Source: Streptomyces sp. NBC_00237 (GTDB lineage: Bacteria; Actinomycetota; Actinomycetes; Streptomycetales; Streptomycetaceae). From it: a stretch of DNA of 64,000 nucleotides. Within the stretch, counting starts at the first letter, position 1; every line of letters begins with the position of its first letter. The position numbers and the translations under genes are program-made. Below the pieces are notes generated by a model. That model was given only the letters and a program-made list of their open reading frames with translations, was not told the origin of the DNA and searched no databases. Positions 44,169-52,309 of the stretch are shown piece by piece. The stretch is from NCBI RefSeq assembly GCF_026342435.1, contig NZ_JAPEMT010000006.1:186001-250000 (forward strand). Direction: 5' to 3'.

Positions 44169-44768
44169 TTACGGAAGGCCGTCCCGGGACGCGTCCGCCT
44201 GGGTGACCAGGTCGATCGCGACTTCCAGGACGGCCTTCCGCTTGTCCTCTTCGTCGCCCTCGATCTCCTTCAGGGCGAACATGCCCGCGTGCATCGTGAA
44301 CAGCGCGCTGATGCACCGCACCTGGTCGACCAACGGCGCTTCCGGCTCCTTCATCAGGGCCATCATCTGGATCATCCGCGCCTTGAAGCTGTCGCCGATG
44401 CTCAGGTCCCGCACCGTCCCTTGGTTCTCCTGCATGAAGCGGAAGAGCGGGCCCGCGTCGGTCAGCGCGGCGCTGTAGCGATTCAGCAGTTCCTTCTTGG
44501 TGTCCAGCGTGCGCGGCTGCCCCTCGCCCCACTCGATCATCTCGTCCATGGGCCGGGTCAGGTCCTGGAAGAGGCTGATCAGGATGTCTTCCTTGGTCTT
44601 GAAGTGGTAGTACAGCGCCGCCTTGGTGACGTCGAGCTCCTCGGCGATCTCCCGCAGCGAGGTCTTCTCGTACCCCTGCTCACCGAACAGCCGCAGCGCC
44701 ACGTCCTGGATGCGCTGGCGCGTGTCACCCCGGCGAGCTCGGCCCGTTCCGCTGGCGCTGCTGCTCAT
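44169..44768 (-). CDS. TetR-family repressor
   Basis: 199 aa. N-terminal helix-turn-helix (RQRIQDVALRLFGEQGYEKTSLREIAEELDVTKAALYYHFKT) at 15-58, C-terminal ligand/dimer domain. GGGAG precedes ATG 44768. Divergent from an MFS exporter across two matched palindromes, so it most likely represses both and is released by a drug or metabolite that the exporter carries (inference). Confidence 0.93.
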   Translation of the reverse strand: MSSSASGTGRARRGDTRQRIQDVALRLFGEQGYEKTSLREIAEELDVTKAALYYHFKTKEDILISLFQDLTRPMDEMIEWGEGQPRTLDTKKELLNRYSAALTDAGPLFRFMQENQGTVRDLSIGDSFKARMIQMMALMKEPEAPLVDQVRCISALFTMHAGMFALKEIEGDEEDKRKAVLEVAIDLVTQADASRDGLP

Positions 44769-44806
44769 CGTCTTACTCCCAAGGCTTGTTCAACTCACCA
44801 GAACTT

Positions 44807-44871
44807 ACTTGACGACCGGCAAGTTAGCGGTCTACCTTCCTGAAGTGTAGCCAACTTGCCGGGCGGCAAGT
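44807..44871. promoter_or_regulatory. Twin TetR operator palindromes
   Basis: ACTTGACGACCGGCAAGT at 44807-44824 and ACTTGCCGGGCGGCAAGT at 44854-44871 are two copies of one palindrome: arms ACTTGCCG/CGGCAAGT around two bases, the second perfect, the first with one mismatch. They are 47 bases apart, start to start, and flank the likely promoters of the divergent TetR and MFS genes. Confidence 0.88.
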
Positions 44872-44892
44872 AAGTACCAAAGGGGACGGGAC

Positions 44893-46485
44893 ATGGGAAC
44901 CACAGCACCAGCACCAGCGATGTCGAAAGCGGAACAGCCGGGGAAGCCGGGGAAGCCTGCGGAGCAGGGGAAGCCGCAGCGCAGCGTGCGCGTCGTACTC
45001 CTCGCGCTGATGATCGCCATGTTGCTGGCGATGCTCGACAACATGATCATCGGCACCGCGATGCCGACCATCGTCGGCGAGCTGGGCGGCCTGGAACACC
45101 TGTCCTGGGTGGTCACCGCCTACACGCTGACGACCGCCGCCTCCACTCCCATCTGGGGAAAGCTCGGCGACCTCTACGGCCGCAAGGGCATCTTCCTCAC
45201 TTCGATCGTCGTCTTCCTCCTCGGCTCCGTACTCAGCGGAATGGCCCAGGACATGGGTCAGCTGATCGGCTTCAGGGCCGTGCAGGGACTGGGTGCGGGC
45301 GGTCTGATGGTCGGCGTCATGGCGATCATCGGCGACCTGATTCCGCCGCGTGAGCGCGGCAAGTACCAGGGCATGATGGCCGGTGTGATGGCGCTCGCCA
45401 TGATCGGCGGTCCGCTGGTCGGCGGTGCGATCACCGACCACCTCGGCTGGCGCTGGTCCTTCTACATCAACATCCCGCTCGGCGCGCTCGCCCTCGTCAT
45501 GATCACCACCGTGCTGCACCTCCCGAAGAAGGAGCGCACCGGCAAGGGGAAGATCGACTATCTCGGCGCGGTCCTGCTGACCGTCGGCATCACCGCGATC
45601 GTGCTGGTCACCACCTGGGGCGGCACCGAGTACGCCTGGGGCTCCGGCCAGATCCTCGGTCTGATCGTCGTCGGTCTCGCCTCGATCGCGGGCTTCCTGT
45701 ACGTGGAGACGAAGGCTGCAGAGCCGATCATCCCGCTGCACATCTTCCGCAACCGGAACTTCACCCTCATGTCGGTGATCGGCTTCATCGTCGGCTTCGT
45801 GATGTTCGGCGCGGTCCTCTACCTGCCGCTCTTCCAGCAGTCCGTACAGGGCGCGTCGGCCACCAACTCCGGTCTGCTCCTGCTGCCGATGCTGCTGTCG
45901 ATGATGGTCGTCTCGCTGGTCGTCGGCCGGGTCACCACCAACACCGGCAAGTACAAGCTGTTCCCGATCGCGGGCGGCGTCCTGATCACCGCGGGCCTCT
46001 TCCTGCTGGCGCAGATGGACACCGACACCTCCCGCCTCACCTCGGGCGTCTACATGGCGGTGCTCGGCGCGGGCATGGGCTTCCTGATGCAGATCACGAT
46101 GCTCGTCGCGCAGAACAGCGTCGAGCCCAAGGACATGGGCGTCGCCTCCTCCTCCACGACCCTCTTCCGTACGCTCGGCAGCTCGTTCGGCGTCTCGGTG
46201 ATGGGCGCGCTGTTCACCTCCCGGGTCACCGACTCGATGGTCGCCCAGGGCGGCTCCACCGGCGGCATGCCGAAGGGTGCGGCGCTGGACGCGGCGAGCC
46301 TGGAGAAGCTCCCGGCCGCACTGCGCGAGATGTACCAGTTCGCGGTCTCCTCCGGCACGCACGGCGCGTTCCTGATGGGCGCGGGGATCGCGGTGATCGG
46401 CCTGGTCGCGGCGTTCTTCGTCAAGGAGGTCGAACTGAAGGGCGCGGGCCCGCAGAAGAAGGCCGAGTCCGCCACCAAGGCGTAG
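44893..46485 (+). CDS. DHA2-family (EmrB/QacA) drug efflux MFS transporter
   Basis: 530 aa, about 14 membrane segments. DHA2 landmarks: MLDNMIIGTAMPTIVGELGG in the first helix, then WGKLGDLYGRKG (loop 2-3 motif), and RAVQGLGAGGLM/GPLVGGAITDHLGWRWSFYIN (motif C-like). Proton-driven export of drugs or endogenous metabolites. Polar ends at both termini. Divergent from and presumably controlled by the TetR gene. A strong hairpin follows. Confidence 0.93.
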   Translation: MGTTAPAPAMSKAEQPGKPGKPAEQGKPQRSVRVVLLALMIAMLLAMLDNMIIGTAMPTIVGELGGLEHLSWVVTAYTLTTAASTPIWGKLGDLYGRKGIFLTSIVVFLLGSVLSGMAQDMGQLIGFRAVQGLGAGGLMVGVMAIIGDLIPPRERGKYQGMMAGVMALAMIGGPLVGGAITDHLGWRWSFYINIPLGALALVMITTVLHLPKKERTGKGKIDYLGAVLLTVGITAIVLVTTWGGTEYAWGSGQILGLIVVGLASIAGFLYVETKAAEPIIPLHIFRNRNFTLMSVIGFIVGFVMFGAVLYLPLFQQSVQGASATNSGLLLLPMLLSMMVVSLVVGRVTTNTGKYKLFPIAGGVLITAGLFLLAQMDTDTSRLTSGVYMAVLGAGMGFLMQITMLVAQNSVEPKDMGVASSSTTLFRTLGSSFGVSVMGALFTSRVTDSMVAQGGSTGGMPKGAALDAASLEKLPAALREMYQFAVSSGTHGAFLMGAGIAVIGLVAAFFVKEVELKGAGPQKKAESATKA

Positions 46486-46517
46486 GGGGTACGTCGCCCG
46501 GCTCGGAGGTTACGAAG

Positions 46518-46554
46518 AAGGGGCCCGCGGTGCTGTCAGCACCGCGGGCCCCTT
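46518..46554. terminator. Bidirectional hairpin between MFS and cseC genes
   Basis: AAGGGGCCCGCGGTGCT at 46518-46534 pairs with AGCACCGCGGGCCCCTT at 46538-46554 around a three- to four-base loop, between two convergent genes, so it can end transcription from both sides. Confidence 0.9.
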
Positions 46555-46599
46555 CCTCGTACTGCTTATCCGGCTGCTTTTCCGTACCGAGGAAAACCC

Positions 46600-47904
46600 T
46601 CAGCGCTTGCGCGGCGGCAGGTCCGCCAGATTGACGATCGGGAAGCTGCCCGTCGCCGTCGGGGCGTGCTCCGGCAGCCACAGCACGGCGATCGCGCCCC
46701 CGTCCGCCTGCGCGTTGCGGAACGTCAGCCGCGCCCCGAGCACCTTCGCCTGGCCCGACGCGATGGTCAGCCCGAGGCCGTGCCCGTGGCCCGCCCGGTC
46801 GGTCGATCCGGTACGGAAGCGGCTCGGCCCCTCCCGCAGCAGGTCCGCGGGGAAACCCTTGCCGTGGTCGCGGACCCGCACCACCCGGCCCTCGACCGTC
46901 ACCTCGAACGGGGGCTTCCCGTGCTTGGCGGCATTGCCGAGGAGGTTGCCGATGATGCGCTCCAGCCGGCGCGGATCGGTGTTGACCCAGCTCCCGTGCA
47001 CCACCGTGACGACCGCGTCGGGGTAGAGGGACGCCACCCGCCGCGTGACGAATTCGCCGAGCGCGATCTCCTGCATCTCCGCCCGCTCGGCGGCGCTGTC
47101 CAGCCGCGCCACCTCCAGTACGTCCTCCACCAGCGTCCGCAGGGCCTGCGCCCGGTCCCGTACGAGCTCGGTGGGACGGGACGGAGGCAGCAGTTCCGCG
47201 GCCGTGAGCAGCCCGGTGACCGGCGTGCGCAGCTCGTGCGCGATGTCGGCGGTGACCCTGCGCTCCGCCTCCACCCGCTCCTGGAGGGCGTCGGTGAGGG
47301 CGTCCACGGCATGCGCGAGGTCGTCGGTCTCGTCCCGTACGACACCGCTGATGGCGTCCAGCACCCGTACCTGCGTATTGCCCTGGGCCACGTCGGTGGC
47401 GGCGGACGCGGCCTTGCGCAGACGGCGCGAGATGGAGCCGCCGATGAGGATGCCCAGCGCGGTGCCGCCGACGACGACGGCGCTCGACGCGATCACCAGG
47501 GACCGGTCGAGGTCCTGCACGACGCGCACGTTGTTGGGGAAGGTGGTGTGCAGCGAGAGGATGTCGTTGCCCGGGTAGGGGACCGCGGCCCACACCTCGG
47601 GGACCCCTTTCGGGTCCTCCTGGACGTGCGTGGCGCGGCGGCCGTGCGCCAGCTTGGCGCGCAGCTCGGCGGGCAGGTCGGGGTCGTTGAGCTGGGATCC
47701 GACCTTCGGGTCGCGGGAGGACTCGTACAGCCGCTGGGCGAACTGGAGGCGCTCCAGTTGCAGGTCACGGGCGTTGTCGAGCATGGAGACGCGCGCGGAG
47801 TTGTGCACGACGAGGCTCAGGATGACGGCGATCAGCGCGCTCACGGCGGCGATCGCGAAGCTGATCTTCCAGCGGATGCCGGTGCGCAGGGCGAAACGTC
47901 TCAT
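46600..47904 (-). CDS. cseC: Sensor histidine kinase CseC
   Basis: 434 aa sensor of cell-envelope stress. Two membrane helices (about 12-34 and 135-157) flank a periplasmic-type domain of about 100 residues; a HAMP region and HisKA follow, with the phospho-acceptor His in DIAHELRTPVTGLL, then an HATPase with NLLGNAAKHG and GHGHGLGLTIASG. In S. coelicolor CseB/CseC activates sigE when the wall is damaged. Follows cseB by 22 bases. Last gene of the sigE operon. Confidence 0.94.
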   Translation of the reverse strand: MRRFALRTGIRWKISFAIAAVSALIAVILSLVVHNSARVSMLDNARDLQLERLQFAQRLYESSRDPKVGSQLNDPDLPAELRAKLAHGRRATHVQEDPKGVPEVWAAVPYPGNDILSLHTTFPNNVRVVQDLDRSLVIASSAVVVGGTALGILIGGSISRRLRKAASAATDVAQGNTQVRVLDAISGVVRDETDDLAHAVDALTDALQERVEAERRVTADIAHELRTPVTGLLTAAELLPPSRPTELVRDRAQALRTLVEDVLEVARLDSAAERAEMQEIALGEFVTRRVASLYPDAVVTVVHGSWVNTDPRRLERIIGNLLGNAAKHGKPPFEVTVEGRVVRVRDHGKGFPADLLREGPSRFRTGSTDRAGHGHGLGLTIASGQAKVLGARLTFRNAQADGGAIAVLWLPEHAPTATGSFPIVNLADLPPRKR

Positions 47905-47926
47905 GCGGGGCTCTTCACGGAAGGGA

Positions 47927-48625
47927 TCAGGGCTTCAACTTGTAGCCGAAGCCGCGGACCGTCTCGATCCGGTCCTGGCCGATCTTCGTACGCAGCCGTT
48001 GCACGTGGACGTCCACGACCCGGGTGTCGCCGCCCCAACCGTAGTCCCACACCCGCTCCAGGAGCTTGTCGCGGGAGAGGACGGTGCCGGGCGCGGACGA
48101 GAATTCGAGCAGCAGCCGCATCTCGGTCGGGGTGAGGGCGACGGGCTCGCCGTTCTTGCGGACCTCCATGCCCTCCGTGTCGACCTCCAGTTCGCCGAAG
48201 GTCAGCACCCCGCCCTCGCCGCCCTGCACCGGCTCGGGGGCCGTACCGCCGGACGCGTGGCCGAAGCGGCGCAGTACGGCGCGGATGCGGGCGACCAGCA
48301 CCGAGCCGTCGAACGGCTTCGTCACGTAGTCGTCGGCCCCGGCCTCCAGGCCGAGCACCACGTCGATCGAGTCCGCCCGCGCGGACAGCATGATCACCGG
48401 CACGGTCGACTCGTCGCGGATGCGGCGGCACAGACTCACCCCGTCCATGCCCGGCAGCATGACGTCGAGCAGCGCGATGTCCGGCTGCTGCGCGCGGAAC
48501 GCCTCCAGGCCGGAGAGACCGTCCGGCATCGCGGTCACGGTGAACCCGTCCCGCTCCAGCGCCAACTGGGTCGCCTCACGGATCACGTCGTCGTCCTCGA
48601 CGAACAGGACGTGGGTATCGGCCAT
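47927..48625 (-). CDS. cseB: Response regulator CseB (OmpR/PhoB family)
   Basis: 232 aa: receiver domain (VLFVEDDDVIREATQL, phospho-Asp in DIALLDVMLPGMDG, Lys in DYVTKPFDG) and C-terminal winged helix (TPTEMRLLLEFSSAPGTVLS, VVDVHVQRLRTKIG). Activates the sigE promoter in S. coelicolor. ATG 48625 gives MADTHVLFVEDDD; a GTG three codons earlier is possible. It is separated from cseA by 105 bases that hold a parS-like palindrome, so it may have its own promoter or be partly uncoupled. Confidence 0.94.
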   Translation of the reverse strand: MADTHVLFVEDDDVIREATQLALERDGFTVTAMPDGLSGLEAFRAQQPDIALLDVMLPGMDGVSLCRRIRDESTVPVIMLSARADSIDVVLGLEAGADDYVTKPFDGSVLVARIRAVLRRFGHASGGTAPEPVQGGEGGVLTFGELEVDTEGMEVRKNGEPVALTPTEMRLLLEFSSAPGTVLSRDKLLERVWDYGWGGDTRVVDVHVQRLRTKIGQDRIETVRGFGYKLKP

Positions 48626-48701
48626 GCGGTGCACTCTGCTCTCTCGGTCCGGTCTCTTGTGGCCTGGTCTCTGTCGGTCCGGTCCCTGTCCGTCCGGTCC
48701 T

Positions 48702-48727
48702 GGTGATGTTCCACGTGAAACATCACC
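48702..48727. promoter_or_regulatory. parS-like palindrome between cseA and cseB
   Basis: The core GTTCCACGTGAAAC at 48708-48721 differs by one base from the parS consensus GTTTCACGTGAAAC bound by ParB. The dyad extends outward as GGTGAT...ATCACC to 48702-48727. It begins four bases after the cseA stop. It could bind ParB or, in RNA, fold as an attenuator hairpin that lowers cseB/cseC expression relative to sigE-cseA. Confidence 0.65.
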
Positions 48728-48730
48728 CGG

Positions 48731-49633
48731 TCAGTCCTGGCGCGGCGGGGTGACGTCGGGGACTGCGGCGCGCGAGGGCTCGACTTTTGCGGGTTCGGAC
48801 GTGCCGCCCCGCTTCTTCTCCTCCGCGTCCAGGTCCGGGTTCTGTTCCTCGCCCTGCTTGGTGCCCTTGCCGACGGCCTTGCTGTAGCTGTTCGCCACCC
48901 TGTCGTGCTCGACGAACTTCTGCCCCTTCCAGCGGTACGTCACCACCACCTCGCCGGACGGAAACTCGACCGGGTCGCCCTTCTTGTACTCCGGACGGGT
49001 TACCACCAGGTCGCCCCGGTCGATCGAGGCGTACACAGCGGGCTCCTCCGCCACGAAGACGTTCGTGTACCGGCCATTGTCCTCGCGGAACACGTAACTG
49101 CCGATACCGATGGCATCGCCACAGGTCATCACGTTGACGATGACGTCGTCCGAAGCGCCGTGGGTGACCTTGCCGTACGAGGCGTCGACCGGGTAGATGT
49201 CCTTGACGCAGGGCTTGAGGTCGCGCTTGACGGTCTCGCTGACCTTCGGGTCGTTCTTCAGCAGCTCGACGGGGTCCATCCGGGCGGCCGGCACGACCGG
49301 CCCGGACGGCGCGTCGGCCGCCACCGACGACGTGGGGCGCGGCGTCGGGTCGGCCTGGGCGGCGACCGGGTCGGAACGGCCCGGGCCCGCGTCGCGCGTG
49401 CCGGTGCCGCCCGCACTGCACGACACCCCGAACAGGCCGACGGCGGCGAGGCCGGCCATAGCCGTTCCACTCACCGCCAGTACGTTCCGCTGGGACCGCT
49501 GGGTCCGCTCCCGGGGTCGCGTGCCCCTGCCGCCGGGACTGTGCCCGATCGTGGTGCACTCGTCGGGGGCGGCCCCCCGGCCGTCCCCGTCCGTCTTCGC
49601 CCCGAGACCGCTTCGCCTGCCTAGGCCGCGCAC
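48731..49633 (-). CDS. cseA: CseA lipoprotein, negative regulator of the sigE system
   Basis: 300 aa lipoprotein. A long Arg/Gly-rich cytoplasmic lead is followed by a hydrophobic segment AVSGTAMAGLAAVGLFGVSC ending in a lipobox Cys (about residue 72), a Thr/Pro/Ala linker, then a globular domain (VKRDLKPCVKDIYPVDASYG, VNVMTCGDAIGIGSYVF) and a polar charged tail. In S. coelicolor loss of CseA raises sigE promoter activity. GTG 49633 follows GCAGGAGC and overlaps the end of sigE by 13 bases. The lead before the signal segment is unusually long, so a later start is possible. Confidence 0.88.
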   Translation of the reverse strand: MRGLGRRSGLGAKTDGDGRGAAPDECTTIGHSPGGRGTRPRERTQRSQRNVLAVSGTAMAGLAAVGLFGVSCSAGGTGTRDAGPGRSDPVAAQADPTPRPTSSVAADAPSGPVVPAARMDPVELLKNDPKVSETVKRDLKPCVKDIYPVDASYGKVTHGASDDVIVNVMTCGDAIGIGSYVFREDNGRYTNVFVAEEPAVYASIDRGDLVVTRPEYKKGDPVEFPSGEVVVTYRWKGQKFVEHDRVANSYSKAVGKGTKQGEEQNPDLDAEEKKRGGTSEPAKVEPSRAAVPDVTPPRQD

Positions 49634-50238
49634 CGCTCCTGCCCCCGTTCGACCCGCATCCCTGAGCTCTCAACTCCGTTCGAGCAGGGGAGACCCCACC
49701 CGCCGCCTGTCCGGCGGTAGTCGCCGCGCTCCAGGGCCCTGGCGTCCAGGTCCCTGCTCTCCAGTTCCTGCCGGAGCCGGGCGAGTGCCCGGTGCAAGGT
49801 GCTCTTGACCGTACCGGCAGACATGCCCAGTGCGGCAGCGGTCTCCTCGGTGCTCATCTGCTCCCAGTGCCGCAATACGACCACGCTGCGCTGCTTCGGC
49901 GCCAGTACACCGAGGATGTCCATCAGCAGAGCGCGGTCAGCGCGCTGCTCCGTGCCGTCCTCGACGCGGGCGTCGGGCAGCTGCTCGGTGGGGACCTCGT
50001 CCAGCTTGCGGGCCCGCCACCATTCCGTACGCGTGTTGATCATGACACGGCGGAGGTAGGCGTCGGCGAGCGACTTGTCCTCGATGCCGTCCCAGCGGCC
50101 GTACGTACGGGCCAGTGCGGTCTGGAGGAGGTCCTGGGCGTCCACCGGGTCCGGGACGAGTCGGCGTGCACTGCGCAGCAGAGCCTCCTGCCGCGTGCGT
50201 ACGTACTCCTCGAATCCGAGCACCTCGCCGTGCGCCAT
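49621..50238 (-). CDS. sigE: ECF sigma factor SigE
   Basis: 205 aa sigma factor directing the cell-envelope stress regulon. Region 2: EYVRTRQEALLRSARRLVPD, DAQDLLQTALARTYGRWDGI, DAYLRRVMINTRTEWWRARK. Region 4: LAPKQRSVVVLRHWEQMSTE and ALGMSAGTVKSTLHRALARL. No anti-sigma gene is adjacent; control is by CseB/CseC at the promoter. After region 4 it carries about 30 extra residues (GDYRRTGGGWGLPCSNGVES...) before the conserved-looking ending ERCAA. cseA begins within its last codons. Confidence 0.94.
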   Translation of the reverse strand: MAHGEVLGFEEYVRTRQEALLRSARRLVPDPVDAQDLLQTALARTYGRWDGIEDKSLADAYLRRVMINTRTEWWRARKLDEVPTEQLPDARVEDGTEQRADRALLMDILGVLAPKQRSVVVLRHWEQMSTEETAAALGMSAGTVKSTLHRALARLRQELESRDLDARALERGDYRRTGGGWGLPCSNGVESSGMRVERGQERCAA

Positions 50239-50404
50239 TCGAACCGCCTCCGTCCCGTCCCGTTTTCAGCCGGTGGTCAGACCGGCTGCCGTTCCCCTGT
50301 GCTCATGAAGCTACGGAGGCGTTGTCACGGGGTTGTGCGGGTGAGCGCTCGGAGGACGCACGGCTGTCCATCGGTTGTGTAACAGCGGATTGCCTCGCAG
50401 AGGT

Positions 50405-51367
50405 TTAAGTCTGCGGAAGCCGGTAGACGCCGCCCTCCAGCGGCTCCACCAAACCGTCCGCAACCAGCCCGTCCAGGGCGCGTGCACGCTGCACCGGCTC
50501 GTGCCACACCGTGTCAAGTTCCCTCTGCGGTACGGGAGTCACCGCCTCGCGCAACACGGCGAGCAGCCGCCCGCGCACCTGGCGGTCGGTACCGGCGTAC
50601 GCCTGCGTCTTACGCGCCGGACCCACGTGCGCGGGCTTCCCGGCCCGCAGCCAGGCGCACTGCGCGGAGATCGGACAGCGCCCGCACTCCGGGTTCTTCG
50701 CCGTGCAGACGAGTGCGCCCAGCTCCATCGAGGACGCCGCCCAGCGGGCCGCCGTCGCCGTGTCCTCGGGCAGGAGCGCGCGGGCGAGCTTGCGCTCGGC
50801 GGCGGTGGTCGCGTTCGGCGGGTACTCGACGCCGCTCACCGCGCGGGCGATCACCCGGCGCACGTTCGTGTCGAGCACCGCGTGCCGTTGCCCGTAAGCG
50901 AAGGACGCCACCGCGGCGGCCGTGTACTCGCCGATGCCCGGCAGTGACAGGAGCTGGGAGTGCTCGGACGGTACGTCGCCGCCGTGCCGCTCCGTTATGG
51001 CGGTGGCCGCGCCGTGCAGGCGCAGGGCCCGGCGCGGATAACCCAGACGGCCCCAGGCGCGGACGGCCTCGCCCGACGGCTCGGCGGCCAGGTCGGCCGG
51101 GCGGGGCCAGCGGGCCAGCCACTGTTCGTACACCGGCAGCACCCGGTTGACGGGTGTCTGCTGGAGCATGAACTCGCTGACCATCACACCCCACGGGCCC
51201 GCTTCGGGGCGCCGCCAGGGGAGGTCGCGGGCATTGGCCGTAAACCAGAGGTTGACGTCGGGGTGGAGGGCGGGCAGCTCGATGCCGTGCTGATCGGGCA
51301 CGGCGGCGGCGGCCTCGGAGGGGGGAACGGACGTGGTCTCGGGCGTGAACTCAGTGGTCGCAGTCAT
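50405..51367 (-). CDS. mutY: A/G-specific adenine glycosylase
   Basis: 320 aa DNA repair enzyme that removes adenine opposite 8-oxoguanine. Helix-hairpin-helix LPGIGEYTAAAV and catalytic Asp in LDTNVRRV; the Fe-S loop is C-x6-C-x2-C-x5-C in CTAKNPECGRCPISAQC. The C-terminal NUDIX-like domain of E. coli MutY is replaced by a short winged-helix-like region (GRLLAVLREAVTPVPQRELD), usual for the actinobacterial type. Upstream of sigE on the same strand with 166 bases between, so sigE has its own promoter. Confidence 0.94.
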   Translation of the reverse strand: MTATTEFTPETTSVPPSEAAAAVPDQHGIELPALHPDVNLWFTANARDLPWRRPEAGPWGVMVSEFMLQQTPVNRVLPVYEQWLARWPRPADLAAEPSGEAVRAWGRLGYPRRALRLHGAATAITERHGGDVPSEHSQLLSLPGIGEYTAAAVASFAYGQRHAVLDTNVRRVIARAVSGVEYPPNATTAAERKLARALLPEDTATAARWAASSMELGALVCTAKNPECGRCPISAQCAWLRAGKPAHVGPARKTQAYAGTDRQVRGRLLAVLREAVTPVPQRELDTVWHEPVQRARALDGLVADGLVEPLEGGVYRLPQT

Positions 51368-51475
51368 GGCACTTCCGATCCTGGCACGAAACGGTGTGCG
51401 GACGGCCGAGGCGGGACGCGGAACCGCCCGGCGATGTGAGCGCGCTCATGTCAGGTCCGCCCGCGTCGGGCCCGG

Positions 51476-52102
51476 TCATGTGAGGCTCCGGGAGCGGCGG
51501 CCCGCGCCGGGGCCCGCGAACCACAGCAGCAGCCCTGCGCTGCTCGCCCGCATCCACATGATGACGCCCTGCGCCAGCCGCGCGGACACCCACACCAGCA
51601 CCGCCGCGCCGATCCCGCCGAACAGCAGGCCGACCAGTACGTCGTGCGGATAGTGCACCCCCACGAACACCCGGGAGAGTGCCATCAGTACGGCCATCGG
51701 TGCGACGAACACCGCCAGCCGGGGCCAGGCGAGGATCAGCCCGGCCGCCGCGGCGCCCGCGATCACCGAGTGGTTGCTCGGGAAGGACCAGTCGCCCACC
51801 GCGGGGCACTCCACCAGCGGACGTGCCGCCCTCGCCACCGCCCGGCACGGCCGGTCCTCCGTGATGAACGACTTGGAGAGCTCGCTCGCCACGTACATCA
51901 CCCCCGTCGCCAGCGGCGCGAGCACCGCGACCGCCACCGACGCCGCACTGTCGCTCCGCGAGCGCCACCACACGACGAGGAAGAGACCGGCGAAGACCAG
52001 CAGCCCCAGCTCCGTCCATATCTCGGCGAGGAACTGGAACCAGCCGGGTGTGGAGTGCGCGAAGTTGAGGATGGCGCGGTAGAGCGCGCTGCTGGTTTCC
52101 AT
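51476..52102 (-). CDS. PAP2-family membrane phosphatase
   Basis: 208 aa integral membrane protein with about six segments and the three acid-phosphatase motifs: KSFITEDRP (K-x6-RP), FPSNHSV (PSxH) and SRVFVGVHYPHDV (SR-x5-H-x3-D). Candidates are undecaprenyl pyrophosphate or phosphatidate as substrate, which would fit the nearby envelope-stress genes, but the sequence does not decide. ATG 52102 after CTGGGGG. Confidence 0.9.
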   Translation of the reverse strand: METSSALYRAILNFAHSTPGWFQFLAEIWTELGLLVFAGLFLVVWWRSRSDSAASVAVAVLAPLATGVMYVASELSKSFITEDRPCRAVARAARPLVECPAVGDWSFPSNHSVIAGAAAAGLILAWPRLAVFVAPMAVLMALSRVFVGVHYPHDVLVGLLFGGIGAAVLVWVSARLAQGVIMWMRASSAGLLLWFAGPGAGRRSRSLT

Positions 52103-52309
52103 GCCCCCAGACGTTACGGAATGGACGGGCGGCGTTCACAATCGCCGATCGTCGACTCCTGTGCGTGACCATCCATGACGAAAGTCGTGTCCGGGGCGGT
52201 ACCTTCGGCCGGTTGCTTCTCGTCAGCCGGGATGATGATCGGCAAAAGTTGTCGTGACAGCGGCGGGTGGGGCAGGAGTTGGGCCCTCTTCTCTCGTAGA
52301 GTTCGGGCC

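Noticed and set aside
50405..51367. MutY lacking a NUDIX-like C-terminal domain as a truncation
   Set aside because: All catalytic and Fe-S residues are present and short MutY proteins of about this length are usual in actinobacteria.
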